A program made the position numbers and the translations under genes. The notes beneath the pieces are model-generated. The model ran no database searches and had not been told where the DNA came from. It worked only from the letters and a program-made list of their open reading frames with translations. A stretch of 64,000 bases of DNA from Pseudarthrobacter defluvii (GTDB lineage: Bacteria > Actinomycetota > Actinomycetes > Actinomycetales > Micrococcaceae): assembly GCF_030816725.1 (NCBI RefSeq), contig NZ_JAUSYG010000001.1, forward strand, positions 3,038,001 to 3,102,000. Reading direction: 5' to 3'. Positions within the stretch are counted from its first letter, which is position 1. Each line of letters starts with the position of its first letter. Below, one piece after another: positions 54,942 through 63,857 of this stretch.

Positions 54942-57107
54942 ATGACGGGTTTTCTGGACCGTGGCAACAACGTGGCATTACAAACTTTCGGCGTGGTCAT
55001 GGACGCGAGTCCGGATGCGTTGCTGGCCCTGAATGCGGACGGCACCATCCTTGCGGCCAACGCCGCGGCGGCACGGCTGTTCGGCCTGCCGCCGGACTCC
55101 TTCACCGGCCTGGACCACCGGGTACTGTTCGCGGAGGGCTTCCGGGACCAGGTGGCCCACCTTCTGCACCAGATCCTCACCCAGCCCGCGGAGCATCCGC
55201 TGCCCAAGGAGGTGGCCGGTCTGCGCGGAGACGGGACAGAGTTCCCCCTCGAACTGGCGGCGGCGCTCCTCCCCGCGGCGGAGACCACGGCTGCGGGCGC
55301 TTCCGGGCCCGGCGGGACGGAGGCCCCCAGACTGCTGCTCTCAGCCCGCGGAACAGCGCACCGCAAAGCTGCGGACGCCAACCTGCGCGAGGCGATGTCG
55401 CTGCTGACAGCCACTCTCGAGTCGACTGCCGACGGCATCCTGGTGATGGGCATTGACGGGCGCGTGGCCGGATTCAACGAACAATTCCTGTCCATGTGGG
55501 GCCTTCCGCCCGGGGTTCTTGACGCGGACAGCGACGAGCCTGCCCTGCGGCTGGTCATTGCCCAGGTGGCTGAACCGGTGGCTTTCACGGCCCGGCTGGG
55601 CGAACTCCAGGAAGACCCTGCGGCTGAAAGCCACGACGTTGTGGAGCTGCGCGACGGGCGGACCTTTGAGCGGTATTCCCGGCCGCAGCGGGTGGGCGAC
55701 AGGATCGTGGGCCGGGTATGGAGCTTCCGCGATGTGACGCCGCGGCGTAAAGCGCAGGAGCAGGCGCACCGGGCCATGATGGACCTAGCCGTCCAGACTG
55801 AAAAGCTGCGGGCCATGGCGTTCCAGGACCCGCTGACCGGGCTCGCCAACAGGGGCGTGTTCAACGATGCCCTGGCCGGGTCGCTGCAGGAACCGCGGCT
55901 GAAAACGGTGGATGTGCTGCTCCTTGACCTGGACGACTTCAAGGAAGTCAACGACATCCTTGGCCACCAGGCAGGCGACGACATGCTCATTGAAGTGGCC
56001 CGCCGGCTGCGCGGCTGCGTGCCCACGGCTGACGTGGTGGCAAGGCTGGGCGGCGACGAGTTCGTGGTGCTCCTGACCGCCTGCCCGGACGCGGACGCAA
56101 TTGCAGCGTGCATCGTGCGCTGCCTGCACGTCCCCGTGACTATCAGCGGCACTGTTCTCCGGCCGAGCCTCAGCCTGGGTGTCGCCTCGCTCGGCCAGGA
56201 CAGCGTGGGGCCCTCCGAGCTGCTGCGGCACGCCGACATTGCCATGTACGCGGCCAAAGCTGCAGGCAAAAACCGGTTCCTGCGCTTCCACCCGGACATG
56301 ATGCAGGCGCTGGTGCAGCGCACGCACATGGAGAGCGGGCTGCAGCTGGCCGTGCAGCGCGGCGAGATCACCGTGGACTTCCAGCCGATCGTGTCGCACC
56401 GCATGGGCCAGGTGGTCCAGCTGGAGGCGCTCGCCAGGTGGGACCGCGGCGGCGAGCGGGTGCCGCCGTCGATCTTCATTCCCCTCGCCGAGCGCACGGG
56501 CCTCATCAGCGAGATCGGCGCGGAAGTGATGGCCACCGGAATGGTGCAGCTGGCCCCGTGGCTCAGTGAGGACCCGGCGCGCTCCTTGGCAGTGAACGTC
56601 TCGGGAGTCCAGTTGCAGGAACCGGATTTCGCCGAGACGGTGCTCCAGCTGGCGGAGGCCAGCGGCGTGGCGCCCTACCAGCTGGTCCTGGAAGTCACCG
56701 AGACCGTCTTTTTCGACGCCGACTGCAGCTTGATCCAGCAGCTCAGCAAGGTGCGGGACGCCGGAGCCCGGGTGGCGCTGGATGATTTCGGCACCGGCTA
56801 TTCCTCCCTGGGCCGACTGCAGGACCTGCCCGTGGACACGGTCAAGATCGACAAGACGTTCGTGTCCATGGTGCGGACCGGCAACGAGCGGCTGCCCATC
56901 CTCAGCTCCATGATCAACATGGCACACAGCCTGGGTTTGACCGTCACCGCGGAAGGAATCGAGACGGCAGCCCAGGCGGACTACCTCACGGAGCTGGACT
57001 GCGACTCGCTGCAGGGCTATCTGTTCTCGCTGCCGGAACCGGGCGAGCGCCTGGACCAGGCGCTGCATCACGCCGAGGAAGCCCTCCACGCCTTAAAGGG
57101 ACGGTAA
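54942..57107 (+). CDS. PAS-PAS-GGDEF-EAL cyclic-di-GMP protein
   Basis: A 721-residue soluble protein with two PAS-like sensors (about 15-140 and 150-270), then a GGDEF domain with intact RLGGDEFVVLL at 368-378, then an EAL domain with QLEALARW (EAL at 495-497), DDFGTGYSSL, VKIDKTFV and TAEGIET. Both catalytic motifs are complete, so it may both make and degrade c-di-GMP. The product-inhibition I-site RxxD is not conserved (PTAD at 361-364). There are no membrane helices or signal peptide, so it senses a cytoplasmic cue. It lies alone between a terminator and a convergent membrane gene. Confidence 0.94.
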   Translation: MTGFLDRGNNVALQTFGVVMDASPDALLALNADGTILAANAAAARLFGLPPDSFTGLDHRVLFAEGFRDQVAHLLHQILTQPAEHPLPKEVAGLRGDGTEFPLELAAALLPAAETTAAGASGPGGTEAPRLLLSARGTAHRKAADANLREAMSLLTATLESTADGILVMGIDGRVAGFNEQFLSMWGLPPGVLDADSDEPALRLVIAQVAEPVAFTARLGELQEDPAAESHDVVELRDGRTFERYSRPQRVGDRIVGRVWSFRDVTPRRKAQEQAHRAMMDLAVQTEKLRAMAFQDPLTGLANRGVFNDALAGSLQEPRLKTVDVLLLDLDDFKEVNDILGHQAGDDMLIEVARRLRGCVPTADVVARLGGDEFVVLLTACPDADAIAACIVRCLHVPVTISGTVLRPSLSLGVASLGQDSVGPSELLRHADIAMYAAKAAGKNRFLRFHPDMMQALVQRTHMESGLQLAVQRGEITVDFQPIVSHRMGQVVQLEALARWDRGGERVPPSIFIPLAERTGLISEIGAEVMATGMVQLAPWLSEDPARSLAVNVSGVQLQEPDFAETVLQLAEASGVAPYQLVLEVTETVFFDADCSLIQQLSKVRDAGARVALDDFGTGYSSLGRLQDLPVDTVKIDKTFVSMVRTGNERLPILSSMINMAHSLGLTVTAEGIETAAQADYLTELDCDSLQGYLFSLPEPGERLDQALHHAEEALHALKGR

Positions 57108-57121
57108 GCGGACCTGAAAAG

Positions 57122-57508
57122 CTAGGCTGCTTCCTGCCGGCCCGGGCGCTGCGGCTTGTTGGGGGCAGGTGCGGAAGTCTTCGGCTGGGCCGGGCCGTCA
57201 GGGGAAGGCCCGGCAGGTGCAGGCTCGGCAGGGTCGGTGGCAGCGCCCGAAGACCCTGCCGGTGCGGCGGCGCGGTTGCGGCGCCAGCGGCGCACCAGGT
57301 CGACGGCGGCCAGCAACCCGGCGAGCGGCGTCAGCACGGCGGCCGCGTACACAAAGAGCATCCAGGTCAGGGTGGTGAGCGGCGGCTGATTGTTGTTGAG
57401 CAGGGACAGTCCGCCTAACATGGCGACGATCCAGAACAGCAGCACGGCTGCCAATACGGCGCCGGCGGGAAAATACTGGTTGGTCACGACTTTTTTCAGG
57501 GTGTCCAT
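57122..57508 (-). CDS. Unrecognised two-TM protein with Pro/Ala-rich tail
   Basis: A 128-residue protein with two membrane helices (AGAVLAAVLLFWIVAMLGG and WMLFVYAAAVLTPLAGLLAAV) and a basic loop VRRWRRNR. A C-terminal tail of about 50 residues consists almost entirely of Ala, Pro, Gly, Ser and Lys. No family is recognised. GGAGG lies a few bases upstream of the ATG. It is convergent with the c-di-GMP gene. Confidence 0.75.
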   Translation of the reverse strand: MDTLKKVVTNQYFPAGAVLAAVLLFWIVAMLGGLSLLNNNQPPLTTLTWMLFVYAAAVLTPLAGLLAAVDLVRRWRRNRAAAPAGSSGAATDPAEPAPAGPSPDGPAQPKTSAPAPNKPQRPGRQEAA

Positions 57509-57744
57509 GCACTTCCTCCTGCCTGGCCGGGGGACGGCAACAGCCGCTCAAACTCAAGTATGGGTCCCTGCCGCCGGGAAACTGCGCAAGACGACACGGC
57601 GAGTGATGAACGTAACGCGGCCATCCGCCGTCGTGCGTGTGCCCGGCCCCAAGGCACGGTCCCAAGACGCGGGACAAAAGCCCTTCCCGGAAAGGAAACG
57701 GGCTAATACCGTAAGGCCTGTCGATTCGATATTTGGAGGCTCCC

Positions 57745-58293
57745 ATGCGCAACGTCACTGCCGGTCTGTTCCACTCCGTAGACGGGGTGGTGTCCGAACC
57801 TTTCAAGTTCCAGTTCGACAGCTTCGACGACGAGTTGGGCGAGGGCCTGACCCGGATGATGAACACCGTGGACACTGTGGTCCTGGGCCGGGTCAGCTAC
57901 CAGGAATGGGCGGACTACTGGCCGAATGCCTCAATGGACCAGGATTTTGCGGCGTTCATCAATCCGGTGGAAAAGTTTGTCGCCTCGCGCACGCTGACGG
58001 GGCCGCTGGAGTGGCAAAACTCCCAGCTGATGGATGCGCCGCTGGAGGAGTTCGTGGCCGGCTTGAAGGAGCGCGACGGCGGCGAGATCGCGGTGTGCGG
58101 AAGCATCTCCGTGGTGCGCCAACTGCTGTTCGCCGGGCTGCTGGATTCGCTGCAGCTGATGACGCACCCGGTCATCGCCGGGACCGGCCGAAGGCTGTTC
58201 GAGGACGGCGACGCGCTCACCCGCCTGGTGCTGCAGGACCAGAAGACCACCAGCAAGGGCAACGTGCTCAGCACCTACGGGGTGCGCGGGTAG
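57745..58293 (+). CDS. Dihydrofolate reductase family protein (RibD C-terminal type)
   Basis: A 182-residue protein of the DHFR/RibD C-terminal superfamily. It starts MRNVTAGLFHSVDGVVSEP, has TVVLGRVSYQEWADYW and the NADPH-binding GGEIAVCGSISVVRQLL, and ends with HPVIAGTGRRLFED. Most such actinobacterial proteins are reductases of unknown substrate rather than true DHFR. ATG 57745 has GGAGG five bases upstream. Confidence 0.9.
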   Translation: MRNVTAGLFHSVDGVVSEPFKFQFDSFDDELGEGLTRMMNTVDTVVLGRVSYQEWADYWPNASMDQDFAAFINPVEKFVASRTLTGPLEWQNSQLMDAPLEEFVAGLKERDGGEIAVCGSISVVRQLLFAGLLDSLQLMTHPVIAGTGRRLFEDGDALTRLVLQDQKTTSKGNVLSTYGVRG

Positions 58294-58295
58294 GT

Positions 58296-58646
58296 TCAGG
58301 CGGCCAGCGGCGCCCCGAACAGCTCCTCGGCGAGCCGTGCCAGGTGTTCCGGGAGGTCGGCCTCCGCCCCGTGCTCGCCCCGGCCCAGGAAGACGGCGGT
58401 GCCGCGGATCCCGTCAAGGTCCAGGCCGCATTCGTGCATCAGCTGGCCGGCGCGGAAGTTGATTGGGAGGAGCATGGTGACGCTTTCGGCGTTCAGGTAG
58501 ACATGCCAGTCGCCGCGGATCACCGACTCCAGCGGCCCGCCCACCAGGCCTTCCAGTGCCTGCAGGTTGGCTGGCACCTGCTCCCTGCGGATGGGCTCGG
58601 AATTGCCGGCCGGGACTATGAGTGCTGTGTAAGTTCTGTTGTCCAT
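58296..58646 (-). CDS. DUF3846 domain protein
   Basis: A 116-residue cytoplasmic protein. The opening TALIVPAGNSEPIRREQVPANLQALEGLVGG and the later INFRAGQLMHECGLDLDGIRGTAVFLG match the DUF3846 pattern, a domain of unknown function often seen in plasmid and phage settings as well as chromosomes. ATG 58646 is preceded by GGAGACAG; the longer frame to 58718 has no ribosome binding site. It ends two bases from the convergent reductase gene. Confidence 0.72.
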   Translation of the reverse strand: MDNRTYTALIVPAGNSEPIRREQVPANLQALEGLVGGPLESVIRGDWHVYLNAESVTMLLPINFRAGQLMHECGLDLDGIRGTAVFLGRGEHGAEADLPEHLARLAEELFGAPLAA

Positions 58647-58758
58647 CGTTCTGTCTCCAATGGATTTAACACCCGGGGAGACGGTGGTGTTCCCGGAAGG
58701 AAGGCGCGACGGCGGCACTCACCCGGGTGCCGCGGCCATGCCTTCAGCGCGGGGCGCG

Positions 58759-58764
58759 TAAAAT
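58759..58764 (+). promoter_or_regulatory. -10 element for near-leaderless rlmC mRNA
   Basis: TAAAAT ends nine bases before the rlmC ATG at 58774, leaving room for at most two or three untranslated bases. No Shine-Dalgarno is present and no clear -35 is seen. Confidence 0.5.
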
Positions 58765-58773
58765 GGACCAGTC

Positions 58774-59901
58774 ATGCACTGTTCCTACTTTGATGCCGGC
58801 ACCTGCCGCTCCTGCACCCAGATGGGCAGGCCCTACGGCGAACAGCTGGCCGGCAAGCAGCTGCACTGCCAGACCCTCCTCTCCGACCATGCGGACCTCG
58901 AGTGGCTCCCGCCCGTGGCCAGCCAGGAGTCCGGCTTCCGCAACAAAGCCAAAATGGTGATCGGCGGGACGGCGCAGAACCCCACCATCGGGATCCTGGA
59001 CGCCGACGGCCACGGCGTGGACCTGCGCCAATGCGGCGTCTGCTCCCCCGGCCTGCGGGCCGTCTTCCCGGTCCTGGCCGACTTCATCCGCCGCCTGCGC
59101 CTCACGCCCTACGACGTCCCGAAGCGCACCGGCGAGCTCAAGCACGTCATCCTCACCGAATCCCCGGACGGCGAGGTCATGCTCCGCCTCGTCCTGCGCT
59201 CCGAGCAGGTGCTGCCGCGTATCCGGAAGCACCTCCCGGACCTCCTGGCATCCTTGCCGCAGGTGAAGGTGGTCTCGGTCAACCTGCTCCCCGAACACAA
59301 GGCAGTGCTGGAGGGCGAGCGGGAGATCCTGCTGACGGAGCAGTCCACCCTGAACATGCGGGTCAACGGCATCAACCTGCACCTGCGCCCGCAAAGCTTC
59401 TTCCAGACCAACACGGAGATGGCCGGGGCGCTCTACCGGCAGGGGCGCGAATGGGTCAACGAACTGGCACCGGTCTCGGTCTGGGACCTGTACTGCGGCG
59501 TCGGCGGGTTCGCCCTGCACAGCGCCGCCCCGTCCCGCACGGTCACGGGCATCGAAGCCAGCAGCGAAGCGATTGTCTCCGCACAGCTCAGCAGCGATGA
59601 GGCAGGGCTGGAGGGGATGGAGTTCCGGGCCGGCGATGCCACCGCGTTTGCCCTCGCCGCGGAGCAGTCGCCGGAGCTGGTGATCGTAAACCCGCCCCGG
59701 CGCGGCATCGGCCAGGAGCTCTGCGGCTGGCTGGAATCATCGGACGTGCAGCATGTGGTCTACTCCAGCTGCAACGCCCAGTCGCTGGCACGCGACCTGG
59801 CAGCCCTCCCCTCCTTCACGGCACGGCGGGCCCGGGTCCTGGACATGTTTCCGCAGACCACGCATTACGAGGTGATGGTGCTGCTGGAGCGTTCAGCCTG
59901 A
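58774..59901 (+). CDS. rlmC: 23S rRNA (uracil-C5)-methyltransferase RlmC
   Basis: A 375-residue SAM-dependent enzyme that methylates C5 of a uracil in 23S rRNA (U747 in E. coli). The iron-sulfur cysteines C3, C11, C14 and C87 are at the same positions as in E. coli RlmC. The SAM site is WDLYCGVGGFALH, the catalytic aspartate region VNPPRRGIG, and the nucleophile lies in YSSCNAQSLARDL. RlmD/RumA is the close alternative, but the lack of an N-terminal TRAM domain and the C3-start favour RlmC. The ATG is unambiguous since C3 must be included. Confidence 0.94.
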   Translation: MHCSYFDAGTCRSCTQMGRPYGEQLAGKQLHCQTLLSDHADLEWLPPVASQESGFRNKAKMVIGGTAQNPTIGILDADGHGVDLRQCGVCSPGLRAVFPVLADFIRRLRLTPYDVPKRTGELKHVILTESPDGEVMLRLVLRSEQVLPRIRKHLPDLLASLPQVKVVSVNLLPEHKAVLEGEREILLTEQSTLNMRVNGINLHLRPQSFFQTNTEMAGALYRQGREWVNELAPVSVWDLYCGVGGFALHSAAPSRTVTGIEASSEAIVSAQLSSDEAGLEGMEFRAGDATAFALAAEQSPELVIVNPPRRGIGQELCGWLESSDVQHVVYSSCNAQSLARDLAALPSFTARRARVLDMFPQTTHYEVMVLLERSA

Positions 59902-59916
59902 GCAGGAGCCAAGGGT

Positions 59917-60537
59917 TCAGGAACGGACGCGTTCGACGGCGGCCGCGCTGGCTTCCCGTCCGAGCGTCCGGAGCCCGTCGGCCACGCCTTCAGCGTCGGC
60001 GGCCGAGCGGTTCTGGCTCAGTTTCTCCTTCGCGTCGATCCGGGTGACCACCAGCTCCACCCCCACGATGGCCCGGAGCTGCCCGGCAATGAACTTCTCC
60101 GGCGCGTCATCCACGGCCCAGGGCTGCTCCCGCCCGCTCTCATGCAGCCCGGTCAGCTGCCGGACGTGCCGAGCCAGCCAGCCGGCGTCGTCATGGACCA
60201 CCAGCTCGCCGTACACGTGGACGGTGCTGTAGTTCCAGGTCGGAACCACGCGGCCGTGCTCGGCCTTGGAGGCGTACCAGGACGGGGAGATGTAGTCGTC
60301 CGGCCCCTGGATGATGGCGAGCGCCTCGCCGGCTGGGGTGTTTTGCCATTGGGGGTTGTTCCGCGCCATGTGGGCCTGCAGCGCCCCGTGGGCCCCCACT
60401 GCGGGATTGAAGGTGAAGGGCAGCAGCGTGGCCAGCAGGCCCTGGTGCGTCATGGTCACCAGGTTGGCAGCGCCGGAGCCGGCCAGGAGGTTCTGGATGG
60501 CGTCGGGGCGGGCAGCGAAGTGTGCGGGAGTGTACAT
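59917..60537 (-). CDS. PaiB-family FMN-binding negative transcriptional regulator
   Basis: A 206-residue protein of the PaiB/FMN-binding split-barrel family. It begins MYTPAHFAARPDAIQNLL and has LPFTFNP, HMARNNPQW, YISPSWYASKAEHGRVVPTWNYSTVHVYG and EKFIAGQLRAIVGVE, all typical. Despite the family name, many members are probably FMN-dependent enzymes. ATG 60537 has GAAAGG nine bases upstream. It lies 19 bases after the EamA transporter stop on the same strand, so the two are likely cotranscribed. Confidence 0.92.
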   Translation of the reverse strand: MYTPAHFAARPDAIQNLLAGSGAANLVTMTHQGLLATLLPFTFNPAVGAHGALQAHMARNNPQWQNTPAGEALAIIQGPDDYISPSWYASKAEHGRVVPTWNYSTVHVYGELVVHDDAGWLARHVRQLTGLHESGREQPWAVDDAPEKFIAGQLRAIVGVELVVTRIDAKEKLSQNRSAADAEGVADGLRTLGREASAAAVERVRS

Positions 60538-60556
60538 GTGGGGTCCTTTCGAGGGG

Positions 60557-61483
60557 TCAGGAGGTTGGTTTGAGCCGGACCCGGACGGCCGCGGCGGCGC
60601 AAAGGATGACGGCAACGCCGCCGATCACGGTGGTCCAGGTGAGCGTCTCGCCGAGCAGGAGAGCCGCCCAGCCGATACTCATTACGGGCTGGAGGAGCTG
60701 GATCTGGCTCACCTGCGCCATGGGGCCGATAGACAAGCCGCGGTACCAGGCGAAGAAGCCGAGGAACATGCTCACTACTGCGAGGTAGCCGAAGGCGGCC
60801 CACTGGGTGGGGGTGGCGGACGGGGGCTGGTCCAGGACTGAGGCCACCGCCAGGACCAGCATGGCCGGCGAGGCGAGGACCAGCGCCCAGGCGATGGTCT
60901 GCCACGGGCCCAGCTCGCGTGCCAGCAAGCCTCCTTCCGCGTAACCCAGCGCTGCGCAGGCCACGGCACCGAGCAGCAGGAGGTCCGCCCATTGCAGGTG
61001 CCCCACACCGCCGGACTGCAGGAACGCAAAGCCGATCGCCGCCAGCGAGCCGAGGAGCATCACCGCCCAGAAGGCGGGACGAGCCCGTTCACGGGTCCGC
61101 AGGATGGCGGCGGTTGCAGTGGCGGCGGGCAGGAGGGCGATGACCACCGAGCCGTGCCCGGCCGGCACGGCAGTGAGTGCGTAGGAGGTCAGCAGCGGAA
61201 AGCCGACGACGACGCCCGCGGCCACGAGTGCGAGCCGCGGCCAGGTGCGGGGTTGCGGCAGCCGCTGGCGGGTGATGGCGAGGGCCGCAGCCGCGAGGAC
61301 TGCTGCCACCACGGCACGGCCGGAACCAATCAACAGCGGCGGAATCCCCGCCACGGCCACCCGGGTGAAGGGAACGGTGAAGGAGAAAGCCGCGACCCCG
61401 AGCAGGGCCCACCAGGTTCCGGCGGGCTTGCGGGGCAGTATCACTGGGCCCGCAAGGACAGTAGCGCTACTATGTTCTCTCAT
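60557..61483 (-). CDS. EamA/DMT-family transporter
   Basis: A 308-residue ten-helix exporter of the drug/metabolite family, with two EamA repeats (from WWALLGVAAFSFTVPF and from GHLQWADLLLLGAVACAALGY). The start is uncertain: ATG at 61483-61481 overlaps the ATG of the divergent MocR gene on the other strand (shared CATG). A GTG at 61444 (VILPRKPAGTWW) would instead leave the AGTAGCGCTACT palindrome in the untranslated region. It is probably controlled by the adjacent MocR regulator and cotranscribed with paiB; a vitamin B6- or amino-acid-related substrate is a guess from the regulator type. Confidence 0.86.
   Translation of the reverse strand: MREHSSATVLAGPVILPRKPAGTWWALLGVAAFSFTVPFTRVAVAGIPPLLIGSGRAVVAAVLAAAALAITRQRLPQPRTWPRLALVAAGVVVGFPLLTSYALTAVPAGHGSVVIALLPAATATAAILRTRERARPAFWAVMLLGSLAAIGFAFLQSGGVGHLQWADLLLLGAVACAALGYAEGGLLARELGPWQTIAWALVLASPAMLVLAVASVLDQPPSATPTQWAAFGYLAVVSMFLGFFAWYRGLSIGPMAQVSQIQLLQPVMSIGWAALLLGETLTWTTVIGGVAVILCAAAAVRVRLKPTS
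61460..61471. promoter_or_regulatory. Palindromic candidate MocR operator overlapping -10 boxes
   Basis: AGTAGCGCTACT is a perfect 12-bp palindrome. It overlaps TACTAT (61468-61473), a -10 box ending eight bases before the MocR ATG, so bound protein would block a leaderless mocR transcript. It also lies just upstream of, or inside the first codons of, the EamA gene. Confidence 0.55.
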
Positions 61484-62891
61484 GACCAACGATAGCAGTT
61501 CGCGTATTGTCGGGGCACTCCACGCATGGATCTCGCGCGCGGCTCCTGGTGCGCAGCTGCCGTCCACGCGGCAGCTGGTAGCCGAGTACCAGGCAAGCCC
61601 GGTGACCGTGCAGAAGGCGCTGCAGGCACTGGCGGGGCAGGGATTGATCGAAAGCCGGCCGGGCGTGGGGACGTTCGTGCGGGCTGTCCGCACAGCACGT
61701 CCGTCGGACTATGGCTGGCAGAGCGCTGCGCTGCGGCCGCCCTCCTCCCCGCTGCCGTCGTCGTCGAGCACCATGCGCAGTGTTCCGGGCGACGCCATCT
61801 GGTTCCACTCCGGCTACCCGGACCGGGAACTGCTGCCGGAACGGCTGGTCCGGGCGGCCCTGGCCCGGGCCGCCAGGGGTGACGCCGCACTGGCCCGGCC
61901 TCCTGCCGCGGGCCTGCCCGAGCTGCAGCAATGGTTCGCCCAGGAACTCGGCGGGGCAACCCCGGTGGGCATCACTCCTCCAACCCCGAACGACGTCATC
62001 GTGCTGCCGGGAAGCCAAAGCGGCCTCAGTTCCATCTTCCGTGCGCTGGTGGGTGCCGGGCAGCCGCTGCTGATCGAATCACCGTCCTACTGGGGAGCCC
62101 TCCTGGCCGCCGCCCAAACCGGGGTGCGCCTGGTCCCGGTGCCCGCCGGACCGGAGGGGCCGGACCCGGCGGACGTGGACCGCGCCTTCGCCGAGACCGG
62201 GGCGCGCGCGTTTTACGTGCAGCCCAACTATTCGAATCCGGCCGGGACGCAGTGGGGGCCCGGCCGGGGCGACGAAATCCTGGACGTGGCCCGCCGGCAT
62301 GGCGCGTTCCTTGTGGAGGACGACTGGGCGCACGACTTCGGCATCACCTCTGACCCCATGCCGCTGTCCGCCAGGGATGACTCCGGCCACGTGGTCTACA
62401 TCAGGTCCCTGACCAAGAGTGTGTCCACCGCCATCCGCGTTGCCGCCGTGATCGCGCGCGGACCGGCGCGGGAACGCATTCTGGGCCACCGGGCCGCCGA
62501 GTCGATGTACGTGAGCGGACTTCTGCAGGCCGCGGCTTTGGATGTGGTGACCCAACCCGGCTGGCAAACACACCTCCGCAACCTCCGCCGGCAACTCCAA
62601 TCACGACGGGACCTGCTGGCCACCAGCGTTCGCGAGCACGTGCCGCAGGCGCACATCGACAACCTGCCCAAGGGCGGGCTGAACCTGTGGCTGCGCCTCC
62701 CGGACAGCACAGACCTTCCGCGGCTGGTGCGGGACTGTGAGGATGCCGGCGTGATCATTGCCGCTGGCACGGAGTGGTTCCCGGCCGAACCCGCAGGCGC
62801 CTTCATCCGGCTCAACTATTCGGGCCCGAACCCGGGCGCCTACCCCGAAGGGGCCAGGATCATCGGCGAGGCATTGGCACAAAACATTTAG
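61482..62891 (+). CDS. MocR-type regulator (GntR helix-turn-helix with PLP aminotransferase domain)
   Basis: A 469-residue regulator. Residues about 5-75 are a GntR-type winged helix (QLPSTRQLVAEYQASPVTVQKALQAL). The rest is a class I aminotransferase fold with NYSNPAGTQW, EDDWAHDFG and the PLP lysine in YIRSLTKSVSTAIRVA. ATG 61482 overlaps the divergent EamA ATG, and a -10-like TACTAT lies eight bases upstream, so the mRNA is probably leaderless. MocR proteins usually control a neighbouring divergent gene, here the EamA exporter. Confidence 0.93.
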   Translation: MTNDSSSRIVGALHAWISRAAPGAQLPSTRQLVAEYQASPVTVQKALQALAGQGLIESRPGVGTFVRAVRTARPSDYGWQSAALRPPSSPLPSSSSTMRSVPGDAIWFHSGYPDRELLPERLVRAALARAARGDAALARPPAAGLPELQQWFAQELGGATPVGITPPTPNDVIVLPGSQSGLSSIFRALVGAGQPLLIESPSYWGALLAAAQTGVRLVPVPAGPEGPDPADVDRAFAETGARAFYVQPNYSNPAGTQWGPGRGDEILDVARRHGAFLVEDDWAHDFGITSDPMPLSARDDSGHVVYIRSLTKSVSTAIRVAAVIARGPARERILGHRAAESMYVSGLLQAAALDVVTQPGWQTHLRNLRRQLQSRRDLLATSVREHVPQAHIDNLPKGGLNLWLRLPDSTDLPRLVRDCEDAGVIIAAGTEWFPAEPAGAFIRLNYSGPNPGAYPEGARIIGEALAQNI

Positions 62892-63053
62892 CCGGCCGCC
62901 TCCGCGGAAGGTGCACCTTTGGGGGAAGGGACTACTGTTTTAGTAAAGGGATCCGGGGAAATCCACGCCACACTCTTCCTGCCCTATGGCAAGCCCCGGA
63001 CTTTCTGGGGTACGGGGGATGAAGGGTGGCCGGCAGCTGATCAGGAGGAAACG

Positions 63054-63791
63054 GTGAACGACGAACTGACAAAGCCAGGAACCGACGTCCTGATGGATAT
63101 GCTCCTGGACAGCCCTGACCTGACTGTCTTCCTGCAGCGCCTGGCGCAGATCTCGGATGCCGAACTCAGCCGGGAAGCGGGCGAGGGCCACTGCAGCGTG
63201 ACCGTGTGGAGGAAGCGCCGGCCCTTCACCATTGCCAGCAGCGGACCCGAGGCAGCGGCCATGGACGAGTTACAGTACGCCTCCAACCAGGGCCCGTGCA
63301 TGGAAGTGGCCAAGACCGGCCGTCCTGTCGAGGTGCTGGACTTCCGGACTGAAACCAGGTGGCCCAGGTATGTCGCCGCAATGGCTGAAAGTCCCATGCG
63401 TTCCGTTCTGGCTGTCCCCATCGCGCTCCATACGCCGGACGCATCTGCAGCGCTCAACTGCTACAGCCCACACCCCCGCCATGTTCCCGTCCAGATCAGG
63501 GACATGTTGCTGGATTTCACGGAGATGGCGGCGCGTGCCCTTAGCCTAAGCGTGAAACACCAGACGCAGATTGACCTCGCGGCCGACCTGGCAGCCGCGA
63601 TGCAGTCCCGAACGGCCATCGACCTCGCAGCCGGCGTGATCATGGCGCAGACCAACTGCAGCCAGCAGGAGGCGGTGGACATCATGATCACGGCGTCGAG
63701 CAATCGCAACGAAAAGCTCAGGGACGTGGCGCTCTCCGTGCTCGCCCGGTTTGACGGCAGCACCCCCACCACCCATTTCGACTCGCTCTAG
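63054..63791 (+). CDS. GAF and ANTAR domain protein
   Basis: A 245-residue protein with an N-terminal GAF sensor (about 25-150, SVTVWRKRRPFTIASSGPEAAAMDELQYA; ASNQGPCMEVAKTGRPVEVLD) and a C-terminal ANTAR domain (about 175-235, LAAAMQSRTAIDLAAGVIMAQTNCSQQEAVDIM). ANTAR domains bind paired RNA hairpins and act as transcription antiterminators. GTG 63054 has AGGAGG five bases upstream. The next gene starts 66 bases later and appears to encode a related GAF protein, so this may be a tandem pair. Confidence 0.92.
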   Translation: MNDELTKPGTDVLMDMLLDSPDLTVFLQRLAQISDAELSREAGEGHCSVTVWRKRRPFTIASSGPEAAAMDELQYASNQGPCMEVAKTGRPVEVLDFRTETRWPRYVAAMAESPMRSVLAVPIALHTPDASAALNCYSPHPRHVPVQIRDMLLDFTEMAARALSLSVKHQTQIDLAADLAAAMQSRTAIDLAAGVIMAQTNCSQQEAVDIMITASSNRNEKLRDVALSVLARFDGSTPTTHFDSL

Positions 63792-63857
63792 CCCTTTGGG
63801 GAACGAGCGGCAACAGAATCCAGCAGCCCCGCTACCGGGCATGAAAAGGTGACGATC

